Assembly: GCA_027485915.1 (NCBI GenBank)
Contig: JAIXQA010000001.1
Span: 62,001-126,000 of the forward strand
DNA length: 64,000 bases
Source: Alphaproteobacteria bacterium
GTDB lineage: Bacteria > Pseudomonadota > Alphaproteobacteria > Caulobacterales > Aquidulcibacteraceae
Direction: 5' to 3'
Positions 18,291 to 28,961 of the stretch are shown one piece after another (position 1 is the stretch's first letter; each line of letters opens with the position of its first letter). A program made the position numbers and the translations under genes. The notes beneath the pieces are model-generated. The model was not told the DNA's origin, did no database searches, and saw only the letters and a program-made list of their open reading frames with translations.

Positions 18291-20318
18291 ATGATCGCAG
18301 AACTCGGACACTTCCTCATCTTTCTCGCGCTTTTTGCCAGCTTTGCGCAGGCCATAGCTGGATTATGGGGCGGTCACGCCCGCGACGGCCGCTTTGCGGC
18401 CATGTCGAAAGCCGCTTCTGACATTGCAACGCTGAGCATCACGCTCGCCTTCTTTGCGCTTATGAGTGCCTTTGTCCGATCAGACTTTTCTGTCGAGAAC
18501 GTGGCTACCAACAGCCATACCCTAAAGCCCATGTTGTATAAGATCGCTGGTACTTGGGGCAATCATGAAGGATCCATGGTGTTGTGGTGCCTGATTTCGG
18601 CTGGTTTTGGCTGGATGTTAGCCCATTTCTCCAAAGGTTTGCGCTGGGATTTGCGTTCGCGCGCCGTCGGCGTTCAAGGTCTGTTGACGGCAGTCATGAT
18701 GGCCTATTTGGCCTTCGCCTCGAACCCGTTTGTTCGGTTGGATCCAGCACCCTTGCAAGGAGCGGGGCTAAACCCATTGTTGCAGGATCCATCCTTGGCA
18801 GCCCACCCGCCCTTTTTGTATTTGGGCTATGTAGGTTCTTCGGTGGTCTTCTCATTGGCTGTCGCCGCTTTGCTAGAGGGCCGTGTCGACGCCGCTTGGG
18901 CAAGATGGGTACGGCCTTGGGCATTGGCGTCTTGGACGTTTCTGACGATCGGGATCACACTGGGTTCCTACTGGGCCTATTATGAACTCGGTTGGGGCGG
19001 TTGGTGGTTCTGGGATCCTGTCGAAAATGCCAGCTTCATGCCGTGGCTCTTGGGGGCTGCACTTTTACATTCGGCCATTGTTACTGAAAAACGTGGCGGC
19101 CTCGCCAGTTGGACCGTCTTGCTGGCAATTCTGACGTTTTCTTTGTCCCTACTGGGGACTTTCTTGGTTCGTTCGGGGGTTTTAACTTCGGTCCACGCCT
19201 TTGCCCTCGACCCAGAGCGTGGTTTCATCATTTTGATGATCCTTGCAGCCTTTACTGGCGGTGCCTTGACCCTGTTTGCTTGGCGCGGCCCAAGTCTCGG
19301 CTCTGATCGTGGGCTGTTTGCCCCAATCAGTCGGGAAGGGGCTCTGGTTTTAAACAATTTGTTCCTGACCGTGGCAACCGCCACCGTATTGGTGGGGACG
19401 CTCTACCCACTTTTAGGCGAGGCTGTTTTCAAGCGTGCATTGTCCGTTGGCCCGCCTTACTTCAACCTGACCTTCACCCCGCTTATGGCATTGGTCCTCA
19501 TCGCTTTGCCGATTGCCCCCTATTTGGCGTGGAAGCGGGGGGATTTGGCCGCCGTGCTGCAACGTTTGTGGGTCGCAGCCGCTTTGACCGCTTTGGCTAT
19601 CACCTTGAGCGTGGCTTTGATGGGCGGGAAAGCTTTAGCGGCAATCGGCATTGGGCTTGGGACTTGGCTCGTCTGCGGCTCGATCGCAGAAGTCTTGGAC
19701 CGCGTTCGATTTGGCAAATTGCCCGCACCACAAGTCTGGGCCCGCGTCAAAGGCTTGCAGCGCGCGGCTTGGGGCATGACGGTCGCACATTTGGGCATGG
19801 GCGTCTTCGTGCTGGGCGCAGTATCAGAGACCGCGTTCCGCATCGAACATACCGCTTCCCTTGCCTTGGGCGAACAAACCAGTTTCGCAGGCCGAACGGT
19901 AACTCTGAAGGCTGTTACCGCTGAAGAGGGGCCCAATTATTACGCCGATCGGGCTGAATTAATTGTCACCGATGGCAAGCGCGAGTTGGTTTTGACCCCA
20001 GAGCGACGCTTTTATCCCGCCGCCCGTATGCCAACCACTGAAGTGGCGTTGCGTTCATCCTTGGCGGGCGACGTTTATGCAGCTTTGGGGGATCCGGCCG
20101 AGATCAACGGTCGCATGGCTTGGACCGTCCGGATGTATTGGAACCCGCTTGTGGTTGCCATTTTCGGCGGTGCTTTCCTAATGGCCCTTGGCGGCGCGAT
20201 TAGTTTAACCGATCGCCGCTTGCGGATTGGTGCCCCGCAACCGGCGAAGCCCAAGCGTGGCGGAGCAGCGACACCACCACCGACCGATGCCGCAAGTGCT
20301 GGAGTCGCCGCTGAATGA
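18291..20318 (+). CDS. ccmF: Heme lyase CcmF
   Basis: 675 aa; 'WGNHEGSMVLWCL', 'GWGGWWFWDPVENASFMPWL' WWD signature. Confidence 0.98.
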   Translation: MIAELGHFLIFLALFASFAQAIAGLWGGHARDGRFAAMSKAASDIATLSITLAFFALMSAFVRSDFSVENVATNSHTLKPMLYKIAGTWGNHEGSMVLWCLISAGFGWMLAHFSKGLRWDLRSRAVGVQGLLTAVMMAYLAFASNPFVRLDPAPLQGAGLNPLLQDPSLAAHPPFLYLGYVGSSVVFSLAVAALLEGRVDAAWARWVRPWALASWTFLTIGITLGSYWAYYELGWGGWWFWDPVENASFMPWLLGAALLHSAIVTEKRGGLASWTVLLAILTFSLSLLGTFLVRSGVLTSVHAFALDPERGFIILMILAAFTGGALTLFAWRGPSLGSDRGLFAPISREGALVLNNLFLTVATATVLVGTLYPLLGEAVFKRALSVGPPYFNLTFTPLMALVLIALPIAPYLAWKRGDLAAVLQRLWVAAALTALAITLSVALMGGKALAAIGIGLGTWLVCGSIAEVLDRVRFGKLPAPQVWARVKGLQRAAWGMTVAHLGMGVFVLGAVSETAFRIEHTASLALGEQTSFAGRTVTLKAVTAEEGPNYYADRAELIVTDGKRELVLTPERRFYPAARMPTTEVALRSSLAGDVYAALGDPAEINGRMAWTVRMYWNPLVVAIFGGAFLMALGGAISLTDRRLRIGAPQPAKPKRGGAATPPPTDAASAGVAAE

Positions 20319-20797
20319 AGCGCTTGCGCCGCCCTTTCTTGTTAATGGCGTGGCTGGTTTTGCTTGCCACGCCAATGAGCGTTGAGGCGGTTGAAGCGCC
20401 CTTGAGCGATCCAGCGCTTGAGACCCGTGCCCAAAAGCTTGCACGAGAGATACGCTGCGTTGTTTGCGAGAACGAACCTGTCGCCTTGTCGTCCGCTGAA
20501 ATTGCTGTCGACATGCGCAAAGCCATTCGGGAGCGGATTGCAGCAGGGGACAGCGATGCTCAAGTTCGCCGTTTCTTTGCGGAGCGCTATGGCGAGTTTG
20601 TGTTGCTTCGACCCCGAATTGGCGCCGATACACTTGCGCTTTGGGGCGCGCCCCTTGCCCTGCTGCTTCTCGGTGGGCTCGGCCTATATTTTGCTAGTCT
20701 GCGCGGCCAAACCGCTACCACAGAGGGTCCGACCATTGACGATGAACAAGCAATGGCTGCCCTCAAAGAGTTTGAGCACAAGTCTAAAACAGACTAA
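20315..20797 (+). CDS. ccmH: Cytochrome c-type biogenesis protein CcmH/CycL
   Basis: 'LAREIRCVVCENEPVALSSAEIAVDMRKAIRERIAAGDSDAQVRRFFAERYGEFVLLRP' with CxxC. Confidence 0.96.
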   Translation: MKRLRRPFLLMAWLVLLATPMSVEAVEAPLSDPALETRAQKLAREIRCVVCENEPVALSSAEIAVDMRKAIRERIAAGDSDAQVRRFFAERYGEFVLLRPRIGADTLALWGAPLALLLLGGLGLYFASLRGQTATTEGPTIDDEQAMAALKEFEHKSKTD

Positions 20798-20947
20798 TCG
20801 GCCAATCTAACAGCAAGTTCATCTGCAAAGCTGCTTTCTTACATCATTGTAATGTTTTGGCCATGGTCTGGCCATCTTCGGCCTGCCATAGTGTAATCAA
20901 CGCGCGGTTCGAATGGCGGGCCGTGGCACACTGCAGGATGAAGTTTC

Positions 20948-22561
20948 ATGTCGTTGGATAAGCAAGGTGAAGATCAGACCATCCATTCTGGCCAGGTAGC
21001 ACAGAAGACGAAGGCACACCGTTTTCTGCGGCGTCCGGTCCTGACTGGGGCGGCGGCATTGGCATTGGGTGTAGCCGCGTTTGGCGCTGGTCAGATTTTG
21101 TCGCCAAGCCTGTCCACTGCCCAACAGATTAAAACCCAAGCGCCTAAGGCTGCGGCAACTCTCCCTGGCTTTGCCGATTTGGTTGACCGCGTGTCCCCGG
21201 CGGTGGTGTCGCTTGAAGTCGTCGCAATTGCCGAGGACGATCAGCGCGGACCATCGGCAGATGATCTTGAGGGCATGCCCCCACAATGGCGCCGTTTCTT
21301 CGAGCAAATGCCAAACCAGCGCGGCAATGCACGTCCGCGTGAACAGCGCGGCGGCGGCTCTGGCTTCTTCATCACATCGACCGGTTTTATCGTTACCAAC
21401 AATCATGTGGTGGAAAAGGCCAAGGAAATTACCGCCACTTTAAAAGATGGTCGCGAATTGAAGGCCACGGTTGTCGGTCGCGATGAGCGCACCGACTTGG
21501 CAGTTTTGAAAGTCGAAGGCGGCAGCTTCCCATATGTTCAATTCGCGCCTGAAGCCCGCGTCCGCGTCGGGGATTGGGTTGTTGCGATCGGTAACCCATT
21601 TGGCTTGGGAGGTACAGCAACTGCCGGCATCGTCTCGGCCTTGGGTCGCGATATCCGCGGCGAAGGCAATATTGCCGACTTCATTCAGATCGACGCGCCG
21701 ATTAACCCCGGTAATTCCGGTGGTCCGACCTTTGATATGAGTGGTCGCGTCATTGGCGTGAACACGGCAATCTTCTCCCGCTCGGGCGGTAATGTTGGGA
21801 TTGGCTTTGCTATTCCTGCTTCCCTCGCGGACCGCACAACCAAGCAGATCATGGAGCAGGGCAAAGTCACCTATGGCTGGCTCGGCGTTTTGATCCAAGA
21901 TGTCAGCCGCGAAATGGCCGATAGCTGGGGCCTCGGCAGCGATGCCAAGGGCGCCATGATCGGGGGCGTCACGCCCGGCGCACCTGCCGCCAAAGCTGGC
22001 TTGAAACGCGGCGATGTCGTGCTGTCGTTCAATGGTCAAAAGATAGAAGGCTCTGCCGATCTGACACGCCGCGTAGGCCAAACCCGTGTTGGTGAAGTGG
22101 TTCGCTTGGATGTTGTGGACGCAAAGGGCAATCGTCGAACCGTGCCGGTTACCATTATGGCCCGTCCGTCTGAGCAGCAATTAAACCAAGGCGACCCCGC
22201 GCAGGGGGCAGATGCAGCCCAAGCACCAAGTGCCGCAACCAATGCTCTCGGCCTCAGCGTCGGTCCTCTATCCGCACAAGCCCGGACGCGTCTGCGCCTG
22301 CCTGCCAATGAAGCGGGTGTCTTGATTTTAGAAGTTGACCCAGATTCGCGCGCCGCGGAGCGTGGCGTTCGTGCTGGCGATGCGATCTTGACGGCCAACG
22401 GCCAAGAAGTGCGCTCTGCCGAAGAATTGGATGCAGCGATCGAGGCAGCTCGGGCCGCTGGTCGTTCCTTCATTGGGCTGTTTATTCAAAGCCAAAGCGG
22501 CGTCGGCGGGTTTGTCCCGCTGCCACTCGAGGCTGCGCCTAAGCCTGAGCCCAAGAAGTAA
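20948..22561 (+). CDS. Do/DegP-like periplasmic serine endoprotease with two PDZ domains
   Basis: 'GSGFFITSTGFIVTNNHVVEKA', 'DERTDLAVLKV', 'APINPGNSGGPTFD' catalytic triad; two PDZ regions. Confidence 0.96.
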   Translation: MSLDKQGEDQTIHSGQVAQKTKAHRFLRRPVLTGAAALALGVAAFGAGQILSPSLSTAQQIKTQAPKAAATLPGFADLVDRVSPAVVSLEVVAIAEDDQRGPSADDLEGMPPQWRRFFEQMPNQRGNARPREQRGGGSGFFITSTGFIVTNNHVVEKAKEITATLKDGRELKATVVGRDERTDLAVLKVEGGSFPYVQFAPEARVRVGDWVVAIGNPFGLGGTATAGIVSALGRDIRGEGNIADFIQIDAPINPGNSGGPTFDMSGRVIGVNTAIFSRSGGNVGIGFAIPASLADRTTKQIMEQGKVTYGWLGVLIQDVSREMADSWGLGSDAKGAMIGGVTPGAPAAKAGLKRGDVVLSFNGQKIEGSADLTRRVGQTRVGEVVRLDVVDAKGNRRTVPVTIMARPSEQQLNQGDPAQGADAAQAPSAATNALGLSVGPLSAQARTRLRLPANEAGVLILEVDPDSRAAERGVRAGDAILTANGQEVRSAEELDAAIEAARAAGRSFIGLFIQSQSGVGGFVPLPLEAAPKPEPKK

Positions 22562-22585
22562 TTAAGGCCAGCCGGGGGGTAACCG

Positions 22586-23257
22586 ATGCGTGTTCTGATT
22601 GTTGAAGATGCTGGGGAGACCGCACTTTATATGCGGCGTGCCTTGGAAGAAGCCGGCCACGTCGTCGATTTGGCCGCCGATGGCCCAACTGGCGAAATGA
22701 TGGCACGCGGCGGGGCATTTGATGTCTTGGTGTTCGACCGCATGTTGCCGCAAAAAGATGGTCTCAGCGTTGTGGCAGACTTACGCACTGCCGGCATTGC
22801 AACTCCGGTCTTGTTCTTATCGGCGTTAGGCGATGTGGAACATCGGGTCGAAGGCCTCAAAGCTGGTGGCGATGATTATCTGGCAAAGCCATACGCAGCG
22901 AGTGAGCTTATCGCCCGGGTTGAGGCTTTGGGTCGTCGGCATGAAGGGGGTGCGCCTTCGACGCACTTGAAAGTTGGCGAGTTGGAAATGGATCTGCTCG
23001 CCCGGGTTGTGCGTCGCGAAGGTCGGAAAATTGACATTCAGCCACGTGAATTCCGCTTGTTGGAATATCTGATGCGCAATGCCAACCAGGTGGTCACGCG
23101 GACGATGTTGCTGGAAAAAGTCTGGGACTATCATTTTGATCCTCAGACTAATGTCATCGATGTCCATGTGTCGCGCTTGCGGTCAAAAATTGACCGTGAG
23201 TTCGATAAACCCATGCTGCACACAGTGCGTGGTGCCGGGTATCGGCTCGAAGCTTAG
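22586..23257 (+). CDS. OmpR-family response regulator
   Basis: 'MRVLIVEDAGETALYMRRALEEAGHVVDLAADG..FDRMLPQKDG...GGDDYLAKPY' receiver plus wHTH 'TNVIDVHVSRLRSKID'. Confidence 0.96.
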   Translation: MRVLIVEDAGETALYMRRALEEAGHVVDLAADGPTGEMMARGGAFDVLVFDRMLPQKDGLSVVADLRTAGIATPVLFLSALGDVEHRVEGLKAGGDDYLAKPYAASELIARVEALGRRHEGGAPSTHLKVGELEMDLLARVVRREGRKIDIQPREFRLLEYLMRNANQVVTRTMLLEKVWDYHFDPQTNVIDVHVSRLRSKIDREFDKPMLHTVRGAGYRLEA

Positions 23258-23262
23258 AGCCG

Positions 23263-24720
23263 ATGTTCAAAAAACTGCTCTTGCCATTGCGGTCGCTGAT
23301 GCGCACCACAACGTTTCGCGTCGCTATGGCATTTGCAGGGCTGTTTGCAGGATTTGCGATCCTGTTGTTGGGCTTTCTTTATGCCACAACTGTTGGTCGG
23401 CTTGGACTAGAGGCAGACCGGTTTGCGCGCCGCGAATTATCCGAACTCGCCGATATTTGGCAGCGCCAAAGCATCGATGGCCTAAATATGGAAGTGATCC
23501 AGCGGGCGGCACGCGCCAGTGACTCGCTTTACGTGCTGGTCCAACCTGATGGCAAAGTCCTATCCGGCAATATTGATGGCGCGCCCCTCGATCTTTCCCA
23601 AATCGACAAGCCCGATCCAAACAGCACACTGCAGCCTGAACGAGCCGTCTCGGCTGGCTTCAGCTACGAACGCCCAGACCTAGAAAGCGGTAGGATTGAA
23701 CGTAGGCGCGCACGCGGCCTCTTCCTGGCTGGACCCGATGGCTTTGGTCTCTTTGTAGCTCGTGACTTGGGACCTGGCGTCCAAATTGCTGATCATGTCG
23801 CACGCGTTATCTGGATGGGCGGAGCAGGGGTATTAGCTTTTGCCCTTGTCGGCGGGTTTATGGCCGCACGACAAGCCGCAGGCCGCGTCGACGAGCTCAC
23901 ACGCACCACCCGAGCTGTTATGGCTGGTGACCTTAAGCGCCGTGCCGCCGTGCGCACAATCCGCCCTGGCGATGGCGACGAGTTCGATGATTTAACAGAG
24001 GATCTGAATGCAATGTTAGAGCGGATCGACCGCTTGGTCGCGGCAGCGCGGACCACGGGAGATTCTATCGCCCATGATTTGCGTTCGCCGCTCACACGGT
24101 TGCGCGCACGTCTGGAGGGGGCAGCAGCCAAGGCCAAATCCACCGAAGAATTACGCGACGCCATTGAAGACGCATTGATCCAATTAGATGGCGTGGTCGC
24201 CACCTTCAATGCGGTGCTACGTTTGTCGCGGCTAGAAGCCGGCGAAGGTGGGAAACTAGAGCCTTTGGATGTCAGTCTCCTACTTGGGCAACTGGCCGAT
24301 CTATTTGAGCCAGTTATTGAAGAGGCGGGCCTCGCCTTCACGGTCGAGATTGAGCCAGAGCTCATGATTATGGCCGACCGATCGCTTTTAGCCCAATCCA
24401 TCTCCAATCTCTTGGACAATGCGGTCAAATACACGCGCGAAGGTGAAGTGCGCCTGTCTGCCAAGCGTCTACCGGCCAATCAAATGTCGATCAGCGTCAG
24501 TGATAGCGGCAGTGGTATCCCTGTGGATAAGCGCGACCATGTTCTAGAACGGTTCGTGCGCTTGGATAGCGCGCGCTCACTGCCCGGTTCTGGTATCGGA
24601 CTCTCGTTAGCGGTGGCGATCGCAGAATTGCATGGTGGACGGTTAAGTTTGGCCGATGGGTTGCCGCGTGGCGATACATTTGGCCTAGAGGCGCGGCTAA
24701 TCCTGCCGCTCAAAGCCTAA
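23263..24720 (+). CDS. HAMP-containing sensor histidine kinase
   Basis: 'DSIAHDLRSPLTRLRARLEG' H-box, HAMP region, 'NLLDNAVKYTREG', 'PGSGIGLSLAVAIAELHGG'. Confidence 0.95.
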   Translation: MFKKLLLPLRSLMRTTTFRVAMAFAGLFAGFAILLLGFLYATTVGRLGLEADRFARRELSELADIWQRQSIDGLNMEVIQRAARASDSLYVLVQPDGKVLSGNIDGAPLDLSQIDKPDPNSTLQPERAVSAGFSYERPDLESGRIERRRARGLFLAGPDGFGLFVARDLGPGVQIADHVARVIWMGGAGVLAFALVGGFMAARQAAGRVDELTRTTRAVMAGDLKRRAAVRTIRPGDGDEFDDLTEDLNAMLERIDRLVAAARTTGDSIAHDLRSPLTRLRARLEGAAAKAKSTEELRDAIEDALIQLDGVVATFNAVLRLSRLEAGEGGKLEPLDVSLLLGQLADLFEPVIEEAGLAFTVEIEPELMIMADRSLLAQSISNLLDNAVKYTREGEVRLSAKRLPANQMSISVSDSGSGIPVDKRDHVLERFVRLDSARSLPGSGIGLSLAVAIAELHGGRLSLADGLPRGDTFGLEARLILPLKA

Positions 24721-27530
24721 TGGTTGCCATAAAATCACTAGGGACGTTAGCAGATGCGTTGGACGCTGCGCGCCTGGTTGCACCATATCTTGATCGATTA
24801 AGCCAAAGGCGAGCCGTTACAGCCAGCGCCATCTTGTCCGGACAGGTCAATCGAGTCTTGGCTACTAGTCTTGAGACTGCACAAAACGCCTCGGCATCTG
24901 GCATGGATGAGGCTATGGCGAGACTGCGTCAGGCAAAGATGGATACGCATCTGGCGTGTGCCCTCGGTGACTTGAGTGGACAATTAGAGCTAAGTGACGT
25001 CACGTCCGCCCTGTCGAGTCTAGCTGACCAAGTCACCCAAACGGCCATGATCTTGGCCAGTCGCAGTGCAGCCAGCCGCGATGCCGCAAGCTTTCTTTCT
25101 CCAGACAAAGTGCCCGGCCTGTTCATTATTGCGATGGGCAAGCATGGCGCGCATGAGCTCAATTATTCGAGCGACATTGATCTCGCCGCCTTTTTTGATC
25201 GCGATGCGTTTCGCCCAGATGATCAAGACGGGGCTAGCGGTGTGTGTGTGCGCCATGTGCAAGCCGTCTCGCGCATTCTCGAAGAGGTGACCCCAGAGGG
25301 TTATGTGTTTCGGGTTGACTGGCGGTTGCGGCCTGATCCGGCGTCGACTCCCGTTGCGGTGTCCTTGCGGGCTGCAGAAGCATATTATGAAAGCGTCGGC
25401 CAAAATTGGGAGCGGGCGGCCTTTATCAAAGCGCGTGCGATTGGCGGGGACTTTGAAGCCGCCAACGGTCTTTTATCGCATTTGCAGCCCTTTATCTGGC
25501 GCAAGAACCTCGACTTTGCCGCAATTGATGATGTGCAATCCATCCTGCGCCAAATCCATGCCGTTCGGCGTTCGACTGACTTGGATGACCCAGCCTTTGA
25601 CGTGAAATTGGGGCGAGGTGGTATTCGCGAGATAGAGTTTTTCGCCCAGACCCAACAACTTATCCTTGGCGGGCGCGACACAAGTTTGCGAGTACGAGGA
25701 ACGTTGCAAGCCTTAGACGCGCTGGTAGCTGCGGGCCGGATCGATGCCGCCGCACGCAATGATTTGGCACATGGTTATCGCTTCTTACGTGCGATCGAGC
25801 ACCGCATCCAAATGTTGGATGACGAACAGACACATAAACTGCCGACCGACCCCAATCGACGTGCGCGGGTGGCAGCCTTGTCTGGTCACGAGGACCTTGC
25901 CGCTCTTGACCGTGATATAAGGGCGTGTCGCGACATGGTTAGAAGCCGAGTTCGCGAGTTATTTCCCGATAGCAAGCCACTCTCAAGCCCGCTCGGATCT
26001 TTGGTTTTTACAGGTGTTGAAAACGACCCCGAGACAATTGAGACGATAGCTTCGTTAGGCTTCACCGAGCCAAGCCAGATCGCGCGCACCATACGCGCTT
26101 GGCACCACGGCCACATACCCGCAACTCGGACGGCGCGTGCACGCGAGCTTTTGACCGCTCTGACCCCAGATTTGCTACAAGCGATTGCTGCAACCGGCGA
26201 GGCCGATACCGGTTTTGTGCGGTTCCAAGATTTCTTTGCAGCCCTGCCAGCGGGCGTTCAGGTCTTATCCTTATTCAAGGCTGAACCCCTCATTTTAAAA
26301 GAGACTTGTGCGACTCTCGCCTTGGCACCGCGTTTGGGGGCCGCTTTGGCGCAGCGCCCTGCCATCTTGGATGCCATGCTCTCGCCCCGCTTTTCGGCAC
26401 CTTTATCTTTGGATGAACCACAAACCCGCCTCGACGTATTGAAAGCAGGAATGGCACATGCTCGAGGCTTTGAAGAATGTCTTGACGCGGTGCGGCGCGC
26501 ACATCGCGAAGAAATGTTCCGCATTGGTTTCCAGATTCTTCATGGCAGGGCAAAGGCCGATGAAGCGGGTAAGGCTTATTCGAACCTAGCCGAAGCAAGC
26601 ATTTCGGCGCTCTTACCAGTTGCTTATGAAGCCATGGCAGAGACACATGGCCATATTCCCGGGCGGGTCGCTGTATGCGCTTGGGGAAAGCTGGGCGGGC
26701 AGGAATTGGCGGCAGATTCTGACCTCGACTTGATGATCGTGTATGATGTTACTGATGCAGAGTGTGAGTCAGACGGCAAACGGCCCATCAGCGGCGAACA
26801 ATGGCACACCCGTTTGACCCAGCGCTTGGTTTCTGCACTTTCGGTTCAGACCGCAGAAGGCAGCCTCTATGACGTAGATATGCAGTTGCGACCCTCCGGG
26901 CGGGCGGGGCCAGTGGCTGTGCGACTGTCTGCTCTTGAACGCTATTACGATAACCAAGCTTGGACCTGGGAGTTTCAGGCTCTAACGCGCTTGCGGCCAG
27001 TTGCGGGGGATGCGAGCCTGATGGCTGAGATCGCTAGCCTTGCGCAAAAAGTGCTGCAAAAACCACGATCAACAAAGACCTTAGCGAATGAAGTTGTGGC
27101 GATGCGTGAGAAAATGGTCGCCGCTCACCCTGTGCGTGGCGGTTGGGACGTGAAACGTCAGCGAGGTGGTCTGATCGATCTGGAGTTTTTTGCACAATAT
27201 CATCAATTGCTGGCGGCAAGCTCCGGGCAGGCAGTCATCCATGCCAATACCATTGAAGCTATCAAAGCACTGGCCTCATTTGGATTCTTGGATCCAGAAG
27301 AGGCGGGTCGGCTGGTTCAGGCAGGAACGGTCCTGCAAAATGTCCGCCAACTCCTTGCCGTGGCAGCGGGCTCTGACTTTGAGCCGTCGCGCGCAGCAGC
27401 GGGGCTTACGCAGGCAGTGGCGCATTGCTTGGATGCACCAGACTTCACGACTGCAATGGCGATGTATGAGGATGCGCGCGCGCTGATCCAGCGCCATTTT
27501 AATCAGATTGCAGGCGTTGCGACGGAATAG
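24720..27530 (+). CDS. glnE: Bifunctional glutamine synthetase adenylyltransferase/adenylyl-removing enzyme
   Basis: 936 aa; two nucleotidyltransferase motifs: 'FIIAMGKHGAHELNYSSDIDLAAFFD' and 'VCAWGKLGGQELAADSDLDLMIVYD'. Confidence 0.98.
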   Translation: MVAIKSLGTLADALDAARLVAPYLDRLSQRRAVTASAILSGQVNRVLATSLETAQNASASGMDEAMARLRQAKMDTHLACALGDLSGQLELSDVTSALSSLADQVTQTAMILASRSAASRDAASFLSPDKVPGLFIIAMGKHGAHELNYSSDIDLAAFFDRDAFRPDDQDGASGVCVRHVQAVSRILEEVTPEGYVFRVDWRLRPDPASTPVAVSLRAAEAYYESVGQNWERAAFIKARAIGGDFEAANGLLSHLQPFIWRKNLDFAAIDDVQSILRQIHAVRRSTDLDDPAFDVKLGRGGIREIEFFAQTQQLILGGRDTSLRVRGTLQALDALVAAGRIDAAARNDLAHGYRFLRAIEHRIQMLDDEQTHKLPTDPNRRARVAALSGHEDLAALDRDIRACRDMVRSRVRELFPDSKPLSSPLGSLVFTGVENDPETIETIASLGFTEPSQIARTIRAWHHGHIPATRTARARELLTALTPDLLQAIAATGEADTGFVRFQDFFAALPAGVQVLSLFKAEPLILKETCATLALAPRLGAALAQRPAILDAMLSPRFSAPLSLDEPQTRLDVLKAGMAHARGFEECLDAVRRAHREEMFRIGFQILHGRAKADEAGKAYSNLAEASISALLPVAYEAMAETHGHIPGRVAVCAWGKLGGQELAADSDLDLMIVYDVTDAECESDGKRPISGEQWHTRLTQRLVSALSVQTAEGSLYDVDMQLRPSGRAGPVAVRLSALERYYDNQAWTWEFQALTRLRPVAGDASLMAEIASLAQKVLQKPRSTKTLANEVVAMREKMVAAHPVRGGWDVKRQRGGLIDLEFFAQYHQLLAASSGQAVIHANTIEAIKALASFGFLDPEEAGRLVQAGTVLQNVRQLLAVAAGSDFEPSRAAAGLTQAVAHCLDAPDFTTAMAMYEDARALIQRHFNQIAGVATE

Positions 27531-27611
27531 AGCATCTGATGCGTTTTAAATGCAGATCACGATTAAGCTCGGCCTTCTCCCCCAAGGCCAGCTGCACTGA
27601 GGAGCCCGATC

Positions 27612-28346
27612 ATGCGTTTGAAGACTGTTCTCGCCACCGCTGGCTTAATATTGCTGGCAAGCCCCGTAATGGCCCAGCAAGGCCCCCCGCCCCCTCCAGG
27701 TGAGGGTCCTGGCTTCTTTGAGCGCGCTGACCTCAACAAGGATGGAGCCATCACCAGGGATGAGGTGCGCAGTGCGCGTACGGCCATGTTTGACCGGGCC
27801 GACAAGAATAAAGATGGCTTCGTCACTGACGAGGAAATGCGCGCTGCCCGCCCGCCTCGTCCACCCCGCGCAGAGGGCATGCCTGGACGTCCACCTCGTG
27901 AACCACGTGAGGGCCGGGACCTGATGACCTTGGCTGACGCCAATAAGGATGGAGCTGTTACCCGCGCCGAGTTTGACGCAGTCATGGCGACCCGTGCGCA
28001 AGAGAAGCAAGCCAAGATGCAAGAGCGTTCGTCTGAGATGTTTACACGCCTTGATGCCAACAAGGACGGTCGTGTGACACGGGACGAACTTGATGCCATG
28101 CGTGGCAAAATGGGCGACAAAATGAAGGGGCGCCGCGACGGGCCACCGCCACCACCGCCACTGGGCACGTTTGATGCGAACAAAGATGGCAAGATTAGCC
28201 GCGATGAATGGGTGTCGCGTCCGGATCCGATGTTTGAGCGCGCCGATGCCAATAAGGATGGTCGTTTGACCCGTGAAGAAGCGGCTGCGGCTGCGCGTCA
28301 AGGTCGCGAAGGTGGCCCACGCCGCGGTCCGGGTCGTCCTTGGTAA
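27612..28346 (+). CDS. Secreted EF-hand protein with six Ca-binding-type loops
   Basis: Signal peptide; loops DLNKDGAITRDE, DKNKDGFVTDEE, DANKDGAVTRAE, DANKDGRVTRDE, DANKDGKISRDE, DANKDGRLTREE. Confidence 0.93.
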   Translation: MRLKTVLATAGLILLASPVMAQQGPPPPPGEGPGFFERADLNKDGAITRDEVRSARTAMFDRADKNKDGFVTDEEMRAARPPRPPRAEGMPGRPPREPREGRDLMTLADANKDGAVTRAEFDAVMATRAQEKQAKMQERSSEMFTRLDANKDGRVTRDELDAMRGKMGDKMKGRRDGPPPPPPLGTFDANKDGKISRDEWVSRPDPMFERADANKDGRLTREEAAAAARQGREGGPRRGPGRPW

Positions 28347-28367
28347 GCCGGAACAAGGTCGCCTCGC

Positions 28368-28961
28368 GTGTCAAACCCCCTCGTCTTTGATCCCTTGGCG
28401 GGTTTGATCGCCAAAGCAGGCCGCGGTGATCGCGCCGCGGCCGCTGCCTTAGTCAAAGCGGTCTCACCAAAACTGTGGCGGGTCAGCTGGCGCCTCTTGC
28501 GGGACGCCGCAGAGGCTGAGGATGTGACTCAAGAAGCGCTAATCCGACTGTGGAAAGTGCTGCCGACCTGGCAAACTGGCCGGGCAAGGGTTGAGACCTG
28601 GTTGCATCAAGTGACCACCAATCTTTGCTTTGACCGACTACGTAAAGCTGGGCGCTTTGTGGATGAAGACCAAGCGCCTGAGCCACTCGATCCTGGGCCG
28701 TTGCCCGATACAAGGCTACATCAGTCGGCCTTACGCGACAGTGTTGATACCGCTTTGGCCAGTTTACCCGATCGACAACGGGCCGCTATTGTCCTCACCC
28801 ATTATGAGGAACTGGCAGCCAAAGAGGTCGGCGAAGTTTTAGGCATCAGTGTGGATGCCGTAGAATCCCTCTTGGCACGAGGCCGCCGCGCCTTACGCCT
28901 TGCCCTTGCGCCTGAGAAGGCCGATTTGTTACAAGCGTCCGTGGAAGGACATGCAGCATGA
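28368..28961 (+). CDS. ECF-type RNA polymerase sigma factor
   Basis: Sigma2 'LLRDAAEAEDVTQEALIRLWKVLPTWQ' and Sigma4 'SLPDRQRAAIVLTHYEELAAKEVGEVLGISVDAVESLLARGRRALR'; GTG start. Confidence 0.95.
   Translation: MSNPLVFDPLAGLIAKAGRGDRAAAAALVKAVSPKLWRVSWRLLRDAAEAEDVTQEALIRLWKVLPTWQTGRARVETWLHQVTTNLCFDRLRKAGRFVDEDQAPEPLDPGPLPDTRLHQSALRDSVDTALASLPDRQRAAIVLTHYEELAAKEVGEVLGISVDAVESLLARGRRALRLALAPEKADLLQASVEGHAA

Noticed and set aside
19520-19936. Minus-strand ORF inside ccmF
   Set aside because: Shadow ORF in high-GC coding sequence; ccmF frame continuous with WWD signature.
20901-20915. GGTTCGAAT-like T-loop motif
   Set aside because: Isolated match with no cloverleaf or acceptor stem around it; no tRNA gene supported.
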